DNA of 64,000 bases, from positions 1 to 64,000 of the forward strand of contig JBJMGV010000096.1 in NCBI GenBank assembly GCA_045807725.1, read 5' to 3'. Origin of the DNA: DATENM01 sp045807725 (GTDB lineage: Bacteria; Acidobacteriota; Blastocatellia; UBA7656). The position numbers were made by a program, and so were the translations under genes. The notes below the pieces were generated by a model, which worked only from the letters and a program-made list of their open reading frames with translations, was not told the DNA's origin and searched no databases. Below, in pieces: positions 29,389-39,998 of this stretch; the first letter of the stretch is position 1; every line of letters begins with the position of its first letter.

Positions 29389-29473
29389 AGTCAGAAGTCA
29401 GAATGAACAAGGAAGTCGGCGCTACTGCGCCTCCGTTTTTATTCTGACCCCTGGCTCCCGACTCTTGACTTCC
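29373..29473. repeat. Tandem-heptamer inverted repeat (GAAGTCA type)
   Basis: GAAGTCA/GAAGACT units at 29373-29405 face TTCTGAC/TCTTGACTTCC units at 29440-29473. It overlaps the Hsp20 stop codon and ends 13 bases before the lon start codon. Confidence 0.85.
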
Positions 29474-29486
29474 GAGGTAAAAAAGA

Positions 29487-31928
<2,442 letters not shown>

Positions 31929-31949
31929 TCTTTAGTAATCAGTGTTACG

Positions 31950-31987
31950 AGCGCGCCGGTCACTCGCTGATCGGCGCGCTTTTTGTT
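31950..31987 (+). terminator. Rho-independent terminator after lon
   Basis: The stem AGCGCGCCG / CGGCGCGCT (31950-31958, 31972-31980) is followed by TTTTTGTTT. Confidence 0.9.
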
Positions 31988-32038
31988 TGAAAGGCTTCGG
32001 TGAGAGTGAAGGCAGCGGCGATAGGACTGACTGCCGAC

Positions 32039-32410
32039 CTAATGTCGAATGACGCCGTGTGCGTGGCCGGTCATTACCTCTTTGCCGTGCTGGTTGCGGC
32101 AGACGAAGGTTGACGACTGGCGAGTGTAGCGTTCTTCCGCCTGCATCTCGGTGATCGTCACTTCGCAGGTGATGGTGTCGCCGGCAAAGACCGGGCGCAG
32201 AAATTGAAAGCACAGTTCGCGGGCGATGAAGTTCATATCGCCGCCGACCTTCGTCGGCAAAGTTGCCGTCAGCAGGCCGTGCGCCATCAATCGACCCTGC
32301 TCGTCATATTCGATGTGATGTACGCCTTCATCGCCTGAGACGCGACTGAACAGGCGTATGTCTTCTTCCGTGAAAGTGCGCTGCCAGCTTCGCACGTCGC
32401 CTACTTGCAT
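32039..32410 (-). CDS. MaoC-like hot-dog dehydratase
   Basis: A 123-residue hot-dog protein. SRVSGDEGVHHIEYDEQGRLMAHGLLTATL (split: SGDEGVHH, then AHGLL) matches the R-specific enoyl-CoA hydratase motif, although the usual Asn-Pro after Asp is replaced by Glu-Gly. The Asp-His pair that activates water can still be placed. It probably hydrates a 2-enoyl thioester or acts as a dehydratase in fatty-acid metabolism. No other fatty-acid gene is adjacent. The gene is convergent with lon and separated by its terminator. Confidence 0.82.
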   Translation of the reverse strand: MQVGDVRSWQRTFTEEDIRLFSRVSGDEGVHHIEYDEQGRLMAHGLLTATLPTKVGGDMNFIARELCFQFLRPVFAGDTITCEVTITEMQAEERYTRQSSTFVCRNQHGKEVMTGHAHGVIRH

Positions 32411-32454
32411 CTATTCACCTCATACCATCTTTACCGCTCGCCCTGCGATGTTCG

Positions 32455-32856
32455 TTAGTGCCACGAGAGCGCGCGCGCCGCATCGTCAAGCGGCATCGTT
32501 TCGCCGGACGGCAAGATCGCCTGCCACGTCGCCGCGTGGCGACCGCCGCCGTCGTTATAGCTGAACTCGACGAGAATAGTGCGGGCCGAATCATCTATGG
32601 GCTGAGCGCGCCAGCCGTCAATCTGTATGGCTTCGCCCTGACGCTGGCGATAGAAGACCGTTGAATAGAGATACTGCTGCACGGTGAAGTTCTCTTTGCG
32701 CGAATTGCTCTCGCGCACCAGCCGTATGGCCTTAACCGTGTCAGGCTGAAGCTGCTCGCGGATGATCTCGGTCGCCGACCCCAGCATCAGAATCAATGGC
32801 AGGTAGAGGAAAGCGATCCTCGGCCAGTTATCTAAGAAACGTCGCCGCATAGTCAT
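32455..32856 (-). CDS. Small membrane-anchored protein of unknown function
   Basis: 133 residues. The ATG at 32856 overlaps the stop of the preceding zinc-ribbon gene (ATGA), so translation is coupled; a longer frame upstream is rejected. One membrane helix is at residues 11-28 (IAFLYLPLILMLGSA), followed by an extracytoplasmic alpha/beta domain with VFYRQRQGEAIQIDGWR and ILVEFSYNDGG. No family is recognised. The pair with the zinc-ribbon protein suggests one membrane complex. Confidence 0.65.
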   Translation of the reverse strand: MTMRRRFLDNWPRIAFLYLPLILMLGSATEIIREQLQPDTVKAIRLVRESNSRKENFTVQQYLYSTVFYRQRQGEAIQIDGWRAQPIDDSARTILVEFSYNDGGGRHAATWQAILPSGETMPLDDAARALSWH

Positions 32857-33056
32857 CGGGCGCTCAGCGTCTTCCGACGTTGCTTCATCTTCGGGTAGTT
32901 GACCGATACGCCGCAACGCGGGCAAGTCTCGCTCATATTGTCGGCGGAAACGCGGTACGCGCAGGCAGGGCAGGCTCGCTGATTTAGACGCTTCTCAATC
33001 ATCGCGTAGGCGGTCAGCGCCACCACGCCGAGCAGTATGCCGACAAGCCTTATCAT
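32853..33056 (-). CDS. Small membrane zinc-ribbon protein
   Basis: 67 residues. A membrane helix (3-20, LVGILLGVVALTAYAM) is followed by a zinc ribbon CPAC ... CPRCG (about 34-50) and a basic tail. It is coupled by a four-base overlap to the next gene. The 300 bases upstream of it hold only A+T-rich sequence and the promoter of the opposite transcription unit. Confidence 0.65.
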   Translation of the reverse strand: MIRLVGILLGVVALTAYAMIEKRLNQRACPACAYRVSADNMSETCPRCGVSVNYPKMKQRRKTLSAR

Positions 33057-33245
33057 CGTTCCTCTCAGTTGCCGCCCCTCAAAAACTTGCGGCTTGTCGA
33101 GTAGTTGAAGAAAGCCGCGAGGAAAATATTAGCGCAGAGTCGGCATTGACGACTAGCCGCGCCTGCCCCTGCCACTGTCGGTTAAGCGAAAACCCTCGTT
33201 CGGCGAGCGCGCGCGCCGCATAGTTTATTAATTAACAAAAAGTGC

Positions 33246-33274
33246 TTGACACTACCTGCTCTGTGGGATTAGTT
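33246..33274 (+). promoter_or_regulatory. Possible promoter of the RNA/transporter/TIR unit
   Basis: A perfect TTGACA (33246-33251) is followed 17 bases later by a weak TTAGTT (33269-33274). It lies about 80 bases before the structured segment. The region 33057-33245 shows nothing else apart from an A+T-rich stretch. Confidence 0.4.
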
Positions 33275-33355
33275 TCTCTCGGCTTTGATCTGCGTTTAGC
33301 CTAACATTTCGCTCAAGCCGGTTTGTTGATTCAGTATTCCAACTGAGAAGCAGTG

Positions 33356-33563
33356 AATTGAGCAGTGGTAAAGGAGCGACGGGATCGCTCAACTGGTCCG
33401 CCCAGGACCCCGAAGGAACTGCTTTACTAATCGATCAGGAACGAGCGGGAATGCCGGAAGGCATGGACTCCCGATGGCTGAAAGCGTCCACCGATAAGCC
33501 AGGCAACGGCAAGAGACTAAACCGGCTGTAGGAGAGCCTTTTATGAAAGGCTTTGCTTCAATT
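33356..33563 (+). ncRNA. Candidate structured RNA with internal terminator-like hairpin
   Basis: The non-coding segment before the transporter gene has a closing stem (33356-33364 with 33554-33563, one bulged T) and several nested helices: AGCAGT/ACTGCT (33361-33366, 33418-33423), GAGCGA/TCGCTC, GGTCC/GGACC, and a two-part stem CGGGA-ATGCC with GGCAT-TCCCG closing on a GGAA tetraloop (33446-33473). A 7-bp hairpin AGCCTTT/AAAGGCT (33535-33552) with T-rich flank could terminate transcription. No coding frame of note covers it. I matched no known riboswitch, 6S, tmRNA or RNase P signature. Fold is read by eye and not proven. Confidence 0.45.
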
Positions 33564-33654
33564 GTCATCTGCTTATGAATGAGCAAACGACGAATTAGAC
33601 ATTGGCCATCGCCGCGGCCCCGTTGAACATTGCGCATTGTCGGAGGTAATAACC

Positions 33655-35016
33655 ATGACCGCATCCGCGTTAAGCGAAATCCGGGAGACAAAGAAGCAAT
33701 TCCTGTGGCTAGTCACCGGCGAATATCTCATCACCGGCTTCTTCTGGGTCTTCGCGGCACTGGGCAGCCTGGCCTTGAAGCTCAGTGAACAAGGCCCTGC
33801 TTCGGACTTCTTTTTCACCTTCTTCGTATTTATGTTCTCCAACGGCATCTGGGAAATCCTGACCGGATGGTACGCGGATAAATTCAGGCGTCGGCTCTCG
33901 CTGTCGGCAGGGTTCCTCGCGTGCCTGGCCGGCTTCTGTTTGATGGGCGCGGCGGCGGTGTTTCATACAGAGACTTATGTGTTCTTCGTCTGGAACGCGG
34001 GCATAACGATCTGGTCATTGGGGCCAGCCCTGCTTTCCGGCGCACAGGAAGCCTGGCTGGTTGACCGTTGCAATTTCTATTCGCCAAGGCCGCCCGAAGA
34101 CGTTGACGATACGTTCAAGAAGTCTGCCGCCTACGGCATACTGGCTAAGTCCATTGGAGCGGCAGTCTGTTTTCTCATCTTTGTGGCGTGGGGAAACATT
34201 GGAAAACCTCAGGGCCAGAGTGCCATCCTGGCTTTCGTCTCTTCGGCGATCATTGCCGGCGTCGTCTCTGCCGCGCTGCTGGTTGTTTCACTGAGGCTAA
34301 GAGAAGAGTACTGGGAACACCCGAAGTACCAGACCGAGGAGTCGCTATTCATATTCTTGTGGGAAGGACTTAAGGACCTCTGCAAGCCCCCCTTTCTCTG
34401 GTTCGCGATTGGTTACCTCGGATTCATGTGCTTGAACTATGTCCAGTCTTCGACGGTCTGGGCCTACTTAGAGAATACGGAGACGATGCAGGATCGCTTG
34501 CTGGTCGCCGGAGCCATCCTGATCGCGGCTGAACTCGCGGGGAGTCTGTTAAGCCGGCCCTTCTCCAAATGGATCGACCTGATTCGCCAACAAGGTCTTC
34601 GCCTGCCTGTCGCTTCGCTCGCCTACCTTGCGCCCCTCCCCTTCTTGTTTATGTTTTGGCGAGAGTCTTCATCGGGGCAGGAGATCTTTCTGGGCCTTTT
34701 AATCGTTGCCACGTTCTTATTCCGCACATCGACCGCCTCCGTCTTCGGCTCGTTAAACACGGTCGGACAACTGGCCATCAAATCCGACGAGCGGCGCGCG
34801 ATTCTGATTTCGATGGCCAGCGCGATCAGCTCGTTTACGATATCGTTGATCTTTTATCTGTTCCATTGGTCCGCTCGCCTCGACACTGCCGCCCATCTCG
34901 ACCGTAAAATCACCTATTACATCGAGCGGTTCTGGCTGTTTGTGCCGCTGCCCTTCATCTTAATCCTGGCATTGGGCGGATACCTGGTCGCGCGCTCGCG
35001 CAAGGAGGTGAAATAA
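33655..35016 (+). CDS. MFS-type transporter paired with a TIR protein
   Basis: 453 residues with about 12 membrane helices. The start at 33655 has GGAGG eight bases upstream; an ATG 18 bases earlier lacks a site. After helix 2 the loop WYADKFRRRLSL fits the MFS motif A position, and the long central loop has LREEYWEHPKY. No strong substrate signature was seen. Its stop is directly followed by the start of the TIR gene and its end contains that gene's ribosome site, so the two are made together. That coupling suggests the TIR protein acts on or through this transporter. Confidence 0.8.
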   Translation: MTASALSEIRETKKQFLWLVTGEYLITGFFWVFAALGSLALKLSEQGPASDFFFTFFVFMFSNGIWEILTGWYADKFRRRLSLSAGFLACLAGFCLMGAAAVFHTETYVFFVWNAGITIWSLGPALLSGAQEAWLVDRCNFYSPRPPEDVDDTFKKSAAYGILAKSIGAAVCFLIFVAWGNIGKPQGQSAILAFVSSAIIAGVVSAALLVVSLRLREEYWEHPKYQTEESLFIFLWEGLKDLCKPPFLWFAIGYLGFMCLNYVQSSTVWAYLENTETMQDRLLVAGAILIAAELAGSLLSRPFSKWIDLIRQQGLRLPVASLAYLAPLPFLFMFWRESSSGQEIFLGLLIVATFLFRTSTASVFGSLNTVGQLAIKSDERRAILISMASAISSFTISLIFYLFHWSARLDTAAHLDRKITYYIERFWLFVPLPFILILALGGYLVARSRKEVK

Positions 35017-36399
35017 GTGCCGAGTCCAAACCGAAACAACATCTACAAGTATTTCTTCTTTGCTTCGGCCTGTTTAATCATTCTCGCGGTTGTCCTCGGG
35101 CTGGGCTTTAATTGGGATATCAAATCGCTGATGAATAATGGCATCGTGCCGGCGGCGATGTTGACGTTCATTCTCGGCCTACTGACAATGGTGACGCGAC
35201 CGCGACGGCTCGAAGACGGTCGGAACGAGGCCGAAGCTATGGCGAATCATCTATTGAATCAGATCGCCCAGTCCGAAATAGGCCATCTGCTGACCGCCTC
35301 GTCGGCTGATACCTTACAGATCGCAAGGATTATCGAGAGTAGCCCGGTCGGGCGAGAGTTATATAAGCCCCTTCTCGATAAGATCTACCAACGGGTCCCT
35401 GCCTGCCTGCTGCCGCGCCATTATGGCACCGCGAAACATCCCGTCCTCGACTGGCACCTGTATGATCTCTGCATCATCGTCGCCAAGGAGGATGTTTTCC
35501 TGGCGAAGAAGATTAAGGACAAATTGCTGGCACAAGATGACGGGCTGAGGATCTACATTGATGTGGCGGACGCCGAATCTATGGGTGAGCCATCGCAGCC
35601 TTTTATCCGCAGGGTCTTTTATGCGAGCAGTCGCAGGTGCCTGGCCCTGCTGTCGATTTATGCCGTCAATGACGCAAGGAGAAAAGCCGAGCTGAACGAA
35701 GCCATGCGGCGCGCGCAGTTGAAGAACGTACCCTGTCAGAATTACCTGTTCGCCGTGCCCATAGACGACCCCGGCCTTAAAGCAATGGGCCAAGATACCT
35801 TTCTCGAAAAATACGCCAAGTATGTCGAAGTCATCCCGGACCCGAAGAAGCTCTCCGAGGCGCTTGCACAGAAGGTCATCCGCCTCATGTTCCCTCAACC
35901 CCTTCCGCCCCCGTCCGGCGATGATGAGGGGCAGTCAGGCAAGAAACGCTTTGCTATTGCCCTATCCTTCACCAGCGAGTACCGGGAGCACGTCGAGCGG
36001 ATCACCCAGGAACTGAAAAAACGATTGTCAGATAAGGACCTTGTATTCCTTTACACCGAAAAGAAGTACGAGCACGAAGTCGGCACGGACCTGAATGAAT
36101 GGCTGAAGAACCTCTACCGTTATAATTCAGAGTTGATCGTGGTCTTTCTTTGTCGGGAATACGAAAAGAAGAAGTGGTGCCAGGTCGAATGGGATGTCGT
36201 GCGTGAATTGCTGGACACCAGGGACTCGCACTCCATCATGCTGGCCACGCTTGACAACGCACGCATAAGAGACCTTAACGAAGACATCCACCGCAGCGAT
36301 TGTGAAGATCGCAGGCCGGCGGAGATTGCCGAACTCATTTTCAACCGGTTGAGTTTCCTGCGGCAGCCGGACGACCCGCGCCGCACTACGTCGAAGTGA
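35017..36399 (+). CDS. Membrane protein with two TIR-like domains
   Basis: 460 residues from GTG at 35017, immediately after the transporter stop, with AAGGAGGTG at 35002-35010. Two membrane helices (about 8-30 and 45-62) anchor it. A first TIR-like domain (about 145-300) has YDLCIIVAKED, IYIDVAD and a Glu at 225 (KAELNEA). A Pro-rich linker leads to a second TIR domain (310-455) with FAIALSFTSEYREHVERI, VFLYTEKKYEHEVGTDLNEW and a Glu at 391 in KKWCQVEWD, the place of the catalytic Glu of NAD-cleaving TIRs. Bacterial TIRs often act in defence or cell death by NAD hydrolysis. That role here is inferred. Confidence 0.8.
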   Translation: MPSPNRNNIYKYFFFASACLIILAVVLGLGFNWDIKSLMNNGIVPAAMLTFILGLLTMVTRPRRLEDGRNEAEAMANHLLNQIAQSEIGHLLTASSADTLQIARIIESSPVGRELYKPLLDKIYQRVPACLLPRHYGTAKHPVLDWHLYDLCIIVAKEDVFLAKKIKDKLLAQDDGLRIYIDVADAESMGEPSQPFIRRVFYASSRRCLALLSIYAVNDARRKAELNEAMRRAQLKNVPCQNYLFAVPIDDPGLKAMGQDTFLEKYAKYVEVIPDPKKLSEALAQKVIRLMFPQPLPPPSGDDEGQSGKKRFAIALSFTSEYREHVERITQELKKRLSDKDLVFLYTEKKYEHEVGTDLNEWLKNLYRYNSELIVVFLCREYEKKKWCQVEWDVVRELLDTRDSHSIMLATLDNARIRDLNEDIHRSDCEDRRPAEIAELIFNRLSFLRQPDDPRRTTSK

Positions 36400-36463
36400 A
36401 GGCGCGATGGCTCGCCTTCTTCTCAAGCGCGGTTCAGGCGGATAACCAAGTCGCCATCTGACA

Positions 36464-37588
36464 TCACGCGCTCGCCTGCGCGTCATTCATCTGTAAGTTC
36501 TCGTTCAACTGCTTGTCGCGGCGCACGCGCCATATCTTGCTGTCGAGGTAGTAGTGCGTGAACGCGCCGCCCCAGATGAAGGCCATCCAGAAGCTGTCAG
36601 GTTTGACGATGGTGTAGTGCGGGATGTGATAGGCCGCGCCGAATAGCACGGCAAACCCGATGTAGGTCCAGACGTTCTTGCTGATGATCGAGGCCGCGCC
36701 GTAATGCGCTGCGCCTTCGCGCGCATACTTGTTGCGGTTGTGGAACCAGATGATGCGATGGTACTGGATGTTGTGATAGATCGTCAGCGTTGCCACCGCC
36801 GCCAGTGCGCCCGCCGTCGGCGGCTGCACGGGTTCGAGCAGGCGCAACACGATCCAATGCATCGGCAAACACGCCGCCAGCAGCAATAGCTTCGGCGCGT
36901 TGATCGGCTGGCGCTGATACAAGCGCTGCGCCTGCCGCCCGACAAACAGCGCCAGCGAGATCACGAAGGCCGAAAAGACGAACGTCTCCAACCACCACGC
37001 CGGCCCCGATTCCACAGACACGCCCATCGCCTCGATGCGCTCTTTGGCCGCGTAGCTGTGTGTGAGGAACCTTACAAACGGATAGGTCATACCGAGCAGA
37101 ATGAAAGCGCGGTCGATCAGGTTATCGATCTCTGCCAGGTCGTTGTTCTTCTTCTTGTAGAGAATCATGAAGCCGTAATGCTGTTTGACCAGATGGTAAT
37201 ACGCCCACACCGACGCGAAGAAGAAGAAGGCCGGGCCGAAGACGCTGGTGTGCAGGATCGCGTCAAGCAACAGCATCGCCGGGCCGAGCAGGAACAGCGA
37301 TAGCGTGCCGTAGTAAAGGCGTGCGCGCTTGCTGCGTTCCTCGGTGTCGGCATACGTGCGCGAGACCGTGCCGAAGACGTGCGGGCCATCGAAGCCGAGC
37401 GCCCACACCCACACCACCAGCATCACCGACATACCGAGCTTCACCAGCCACAGGTTCGCCGCCAGAAACAGGTAACTGGCGACGACGCTGCCGATGAACC
37501 AGATGAGATCGTCTTTGCGGCTGATGATCCAGCCCGTTGCCACTGCGTTCTGCGCCCGCCCATACATTCCGACCGCCGTTGACGCCAT
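36464..37588 (-). CDS. His-rich polytopic membrane protein of unknown function
   Basis: 374 residues from ATG 37588, which has GGAGAAGAGG upstream; the longer frame adds 11 residues. About nine hydrophobic helices are visible. His-containing motifs recur at helix ends: GFDGPHVFGTVSRTY, YHLVKQHYGFMILYKKK, IYHNIQYHRIIWFHNRNKY and GGAFTHYYLDSKIW. Clusters of this kind bind a di-iron or other metal centre in membrane desaturase/hydroxylase and carotenoid-cleaving (Brp/Blh) enzymes. That comparison is only by pattern. The gene is convergent with the TIR gene. Confidence 0.7.
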   Translation of the reverse strand: MASTAVGMYGRAQNAVATGWIISRKDDLIWFIGSVVASYLFLAANLWLVKLGMSVMLVVWVWALGFDGPHVFGTVSRTYADTEERSKRARLYYGTLSLFLLGPAMLLLDAILHTSVFGPAFFFFASVWAYYHLVKQHYGFMILYKKKNNDLAEIDNLIDRAFILLGMTYPFVRFLTHSYAAKERIEAMGVSVESGPAWWLETFVFSAFVISLALFVGRQAQRLYQRQPINAPKLLLLAACLPMHWIVLRLLEPVQPPTAGALAAVATLTIYHNIQYHRIIWFHNRNKYAREGAAHYGAASIISKNVWTYIGFAVLFGAAYHIPHYTIVKPDSFWMAFIWGGAFTHYYLDSKIWRVRRDKQLNENLQMNDAQASA

Positions 37589-37817
37589 ACCCCTCTTCTC
37601 CTTAATCGCGTGCTTTGCCAATAGAATCTACACTGCGCGTTCAAGTGGATTGAACAATTCCGTATGCGCTCCGCTTGGTACTGAAGCCTGAAGGTTGAGA
37701 CCTCACGTGATTGCCTGACGGCCCGGTAGTTTATCACAACCGGCGCGCGATTGCGCAAACGCAATTCTCCGTTGCCAACCTGTCACAATGATTTCTCTGA
37801 TGACGCCCACGTGATGA

Positions 37818-39998
37818 CTATGCGCCTTTGCGCCTGCGGACGATGCTGGCAATCACGGTGGCCAGCTCGACGACTTCGACCGGCTTGGCGACGTGCGCGT
37901 CAAAGCCGGCGGCGAGCGCCCGCAAGCGATCTTCGGCGCGCGCGTGGGCCGTGAGCGCGACGGCTGGAATGTTGCCACGCGCATCGGTCATCGCGCGGAC
38001 TTTGGCAATCAACGAAAAGCCATCTTCTCCTTGCATCTCGATGTCAGAAACCAGCACGTCCGGCTGTTGCTGTTCGAGCGCCTGCAAGCCGTCGGCGACG
38101 TTGGCCGCAACCGTGATGGTCGCGCCGCACTGCTCAAGGATCAGCTTGGCGACTTCGCGGGCGTCGGGCTCGTCTTCGACCAGCAGTATGCGCAGGCCGT
38201 CCAGCCGCAGCGGTACACCGATGTTAGAGACAGAGCTGGCCGCCGCCTTCGTTTGCCCCGGCCCCTGTTCTTTGAACCTGCCGGCGTTGTGGGCAATGAT
38301 GATGGGTAGAGTGACGGTGAGGGTCGCGCCCTTGTGCTCGCCGTTGCTCTGCGCCGCAACCGTGCCGCCGTGCAGCTCGACCAGATGGCGCACGATGGCC
38401 AGGCCCAATCCCAGCCCGCCGTGTCTTCGCGTGTAGGTGCTGTCGGCCTGTCGGAAACGCTCGAAGACGTGCGGCAGAAACTCTTCGTTAATGCCTTCGC
38501 CGGTGTCGCTGACAATGATTTCGATGTGCGAGTTGATGCGCTCTAAACGAACTTGCACGCGGCCATCTTTCGGCGTGAACTTGACTGCATTTGAGAGCAG
38601 GTTCCAGATCACTTGCTGCAAGCGTTGCGGGTCGCCTGAGATCGGGCCGGCGTTCGGGTCGAGCAGTAACTGCAACTCAATCCCCTTCGCATCAGCCGCC
38701 GGGCGAATCACATCAACCGCCGCTTGAATCACCGTCCATAGCTCGACGGGTTGGACTTCAAGCCGCAGCTTGCCGGTGATGATGCGCGACACGTCGAGCA
38801 GGTCTTCGATCAGCCGAGCTTGCGAGCGGGCGTTGCGCTCGATGGTCTCCAGCGCGTGCGGCAGCATCTCAGAACTGATGCTTTCCATGCGCAGCATCGT
38901 CGTCCATCCGAGGATGGCGTTCAACGGCGTGCGCAGCTCGTGTGAGACGGTCGCCAGAAATTCGTCTTTCATTCGGTTGGCGGCTTCCGCCTGCTCGCGC
39001 AGCCCCTGCTCACGTTGCAGCAACTCGGCGCTGAACTTCTGCGCCTGTTCAGCCTCGCGCCGCGCGGCCTGCTCGTTACTTAATAAACGCTCGCGCTCGG
39101 CCTCGGCCCGCTTGCGTTCGGTGATGTCGCGGAAGTAGACCGACAGGCTGCCGTCGCTGGCAGGGAAGATACGATTCTCGAACCACCTGTTCCACGGCTC
39201 ATAATGGCTCTCAAACTCAACCGTCACCTGTTCGCTCCGCGAGCGGCGATACTCCGCTTCGATGTTCGTGCCGATAACATCGGGGAAGGCTTCCCAGATC
39301 GTCTTGCCGATCACGTCGCTGCGGTTGACGCCCAGGCGTTCTGCTTCGGCGTTGATGTAGATGTATCGCCAGTCTTTATCAAGAGCGATGAAGCCGTCAG
39401 TGATGCTCTCCCAAATGCTGACGATCTGTTCCTGTGCTTCACGACGAATGCGTGCCAGCTCAAGGTGCGTGCGGACGCGTGCGAGCAGTTCGCGCGCCGA
39501 AAACGGCTTTATCAAATAATCATCCGCGCCCGCTTCGATGCCTTCGACGCGAGCCTCTTCGCCGGCGCGGGCCGACAGCAGAATGACCGGGATGGTGCTC
39601 GTGCGCGGGTCTTCGCGCAACGCGCGCAACAGCTCGAAGCCATCCAGGTGCGGCATCATAATGTCGGTGAGCACGAGGCTCGGCGCTTTCTCGCGGGCAG
39701 CGGCAAGCGCTTGCGCGCCATCGGCCACAGCCTGCACCTCATAACGCGTGCCTAATAACCGGCGCACATAATCACGCATATCGGCATTGTCATCGGCCAG
39801 CAGAATCAGGGGCCGGGGGCCAGGGGTCGGGGGCCGGTCGGCTTCCGAAGTCGAATCCGTCAAAAGCGATGCCTGGGGTACGGTAACAAATTCCCCGGCG
39901 CCGGACCCCCCGCCCCCCGCCCCCCGACTCCGGCAGCCATCGCGCGGCTTCTTCAACGTAGGCGTTGACGCGCAGCGCGGTTGACGAGAGCGAGCCAT
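37818..39998 (-). CDS. Hybrid histidine kinase, downstream half of a split gene
   Basis: Signalling kinase with the order REC (about 65-185, DIMMPHLDGFELL), PAS (about 200-300), HisKA (FLATVSHELRTPLNAIL), HATPase (NLLSNAVKF, DTGEGI, GGLGLGLAIV) and a second REC at the C-terminus (LVEDEPDAREVA, SDIEMQGEDGF). Receiver Asp residues and the phospho-His are present. The first 60 residues are not protein-like: they are the wrong-frame reading of the upstream kinase end plus a G/C-rich repeat. True translation probably restarts just before PRPLILLADDN, or the gene was once continuous with the one upstream. The two frames overlap by 209 bases. Confidence 0.88.
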   Translation of the reverse strand: MARSRQPRCASTPTLKKPRDGCRSRGAGGGGSGAGEFVTVPQASLLTDSTSEADRPPTPGPRPLILLADDNADMRDYVRRLLGTRYEVQAVADGAQALAAAREKAPSLVLTDIMMPHLDGFELLRALREDPRTSTIPVILLSARAGEEARVEGIEAGADDYLIKPFSARELLARVRTHLELARIRREAQEQIVSIWESITDGFIALDKDWRYIYINAEAERLGVNRSDVIGKTIWEAFPDVIGTNIEAEYRRSRSEQVTVEFESHYEPWNRWFENRIFPASDGSLSVYFRDITERKRAEAERERLLSNEQAARREAEQAQKFSAELLQREQGLREQAEAANRMKDEFLATVSHELRTPLNAILGWTTMLRMESISSEMLPHALETIERNARSQARLIEDLLDVSRIITGKLRLEVQPVELWTVIQAAVDVIRPAADAKGIELQLLLDPNAGPISGDPQRLQQVIWNLLSNAVKFTPKDGRVQVRLERINSHIEIIVSDTGEGINEEFLPHVFERFRQADSTYTRRHGGLGLGLAIVRHLVELHGGTVAAQSNGEHKGATLTVTLPIIIAHNAGRFKEQGPGQTKAAASSVSNIGVPLRLDGLRILLVEDEPDAREVAKLILEQCGATITVAANVADGLQALEQQQPDVLVSDIEMQGEDGFSLIAKVRAMTDARGNIPAVALTAHARAEDRLRALAAGFDAHVAKPVEVVELATVIASIVRRRKGA

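Noticed and set aside
33356..33563. Retron or known riboswitch
   Set aside because: No reverse transcriptase gene is in the window, and the conserved bases of c-di-GMP, cobalamin, SAM, TPP, FMN and glycine riboswitches do not fit.
39843..39900. Separate small gene between the two kinase frames
   Set aside because: The segment is the loop of the repeat hairpin and has no ribosome site or protein-like character.
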